Shown here: one piece after another, positions 5,310-5,314 of the stretch
How positions within the stretch are numbered: position 1 is the stretch's first letter
Layout of the letters: each line of letters starts with the position of its first letter
Source of the DNA: Anaerolineae bacterium
GTDB taxonomy: Bacteria > Chloroflexota > Anaerolineae > B4-G1 > SLSP01
Direction: 5' to 3'
Length of the DNA: 5,314 nt
NCBI GenBank assembly: GCA_016934645.1
Contig: JAFGSL010000037.1
Location: forward strand, 1 to 5,314
The notes under the pieces: model-generated
Databases searched by the model: none
The model's input: the letters and a program-made list of their open reading frames with translations, nothing else
Told to the model about the DNA's origin: nothing
Program-made: the position numbers and the translations under genes

Positions 5310-5314
5310 CACCG

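Noticed and set aside
1..5314. CRISPR arrays, tRNA/rRNA genes, IS ends, prophage or toxin-antitoxin genes
   Set aside because: Looked for on both strands; no regular spaced repeats, RNA-gene landmarks, transposase or integrase motifs were seen.

Overview
The window looks like ordinary bacterial chromosome with moderately high GC and classical sigma70-type promoters. It shows no sign of phage, IS elements or CRISPR. Taxonomy cannot be fixed from 5.3 kb. The mix of a stand-alone YajC-like protein, a PP2C/SpoIIE-type phosphatase, a very large soluble SPFH (flotillin-like) coiled-coil protein and MobB would fit a Chloroflexota-like lineage, but that is a guess.

Left part (1-695, minus strand): the N-terminal 231 residues of a CaCA-family cation exchanger, cut by the window edge. 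Its start is fixed by an excellent Shine-Dalgarno sequence.

Middle (696-1129): a 434-base divergent control region with no convincing gene. On the minus strand, a near-perfect promoter (TTGACA, 16 bp, TATAAT) starts a roughly 247-nt leader. The leader contains a perfect 10-bp hairpin and ends in a textbook intrinsic terminator (12-bp stem plus seven U) about 40 nt before the exchanger start codon. A terminator between a gene's own promoter and its start codon is the arrangement of a riboswitch or attenuator. I could not match the leader to a riboswitch class I know, and it is the most interesting element here. On the plus strand, a promoter with a perfect TATAAT drives the rightward operon.

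Right part (1130-5309, plus strand): five tightly packed genes that read as one operon. They are yajC-like (94 aa), a PP2C/SpoIIE-like phosphatase (236 aa), a miniature P-loop protein (118 aa), a 751-aa SPFH/flotillin-like coiled-coil protein with no membrane anchor, and mobB (171 aa). Gaps are 12, 20 and 24 nt, followed by a one-base stop/start overlap. MobB serves molybdenum cofactor maturation. The phosphatase, mini P-loop protein and SPFH protein form an uncharacterised trio that may act together, possibly as a phospho-regulated or nucleotide-regulated scaffold. That link is inferred only from gene order.
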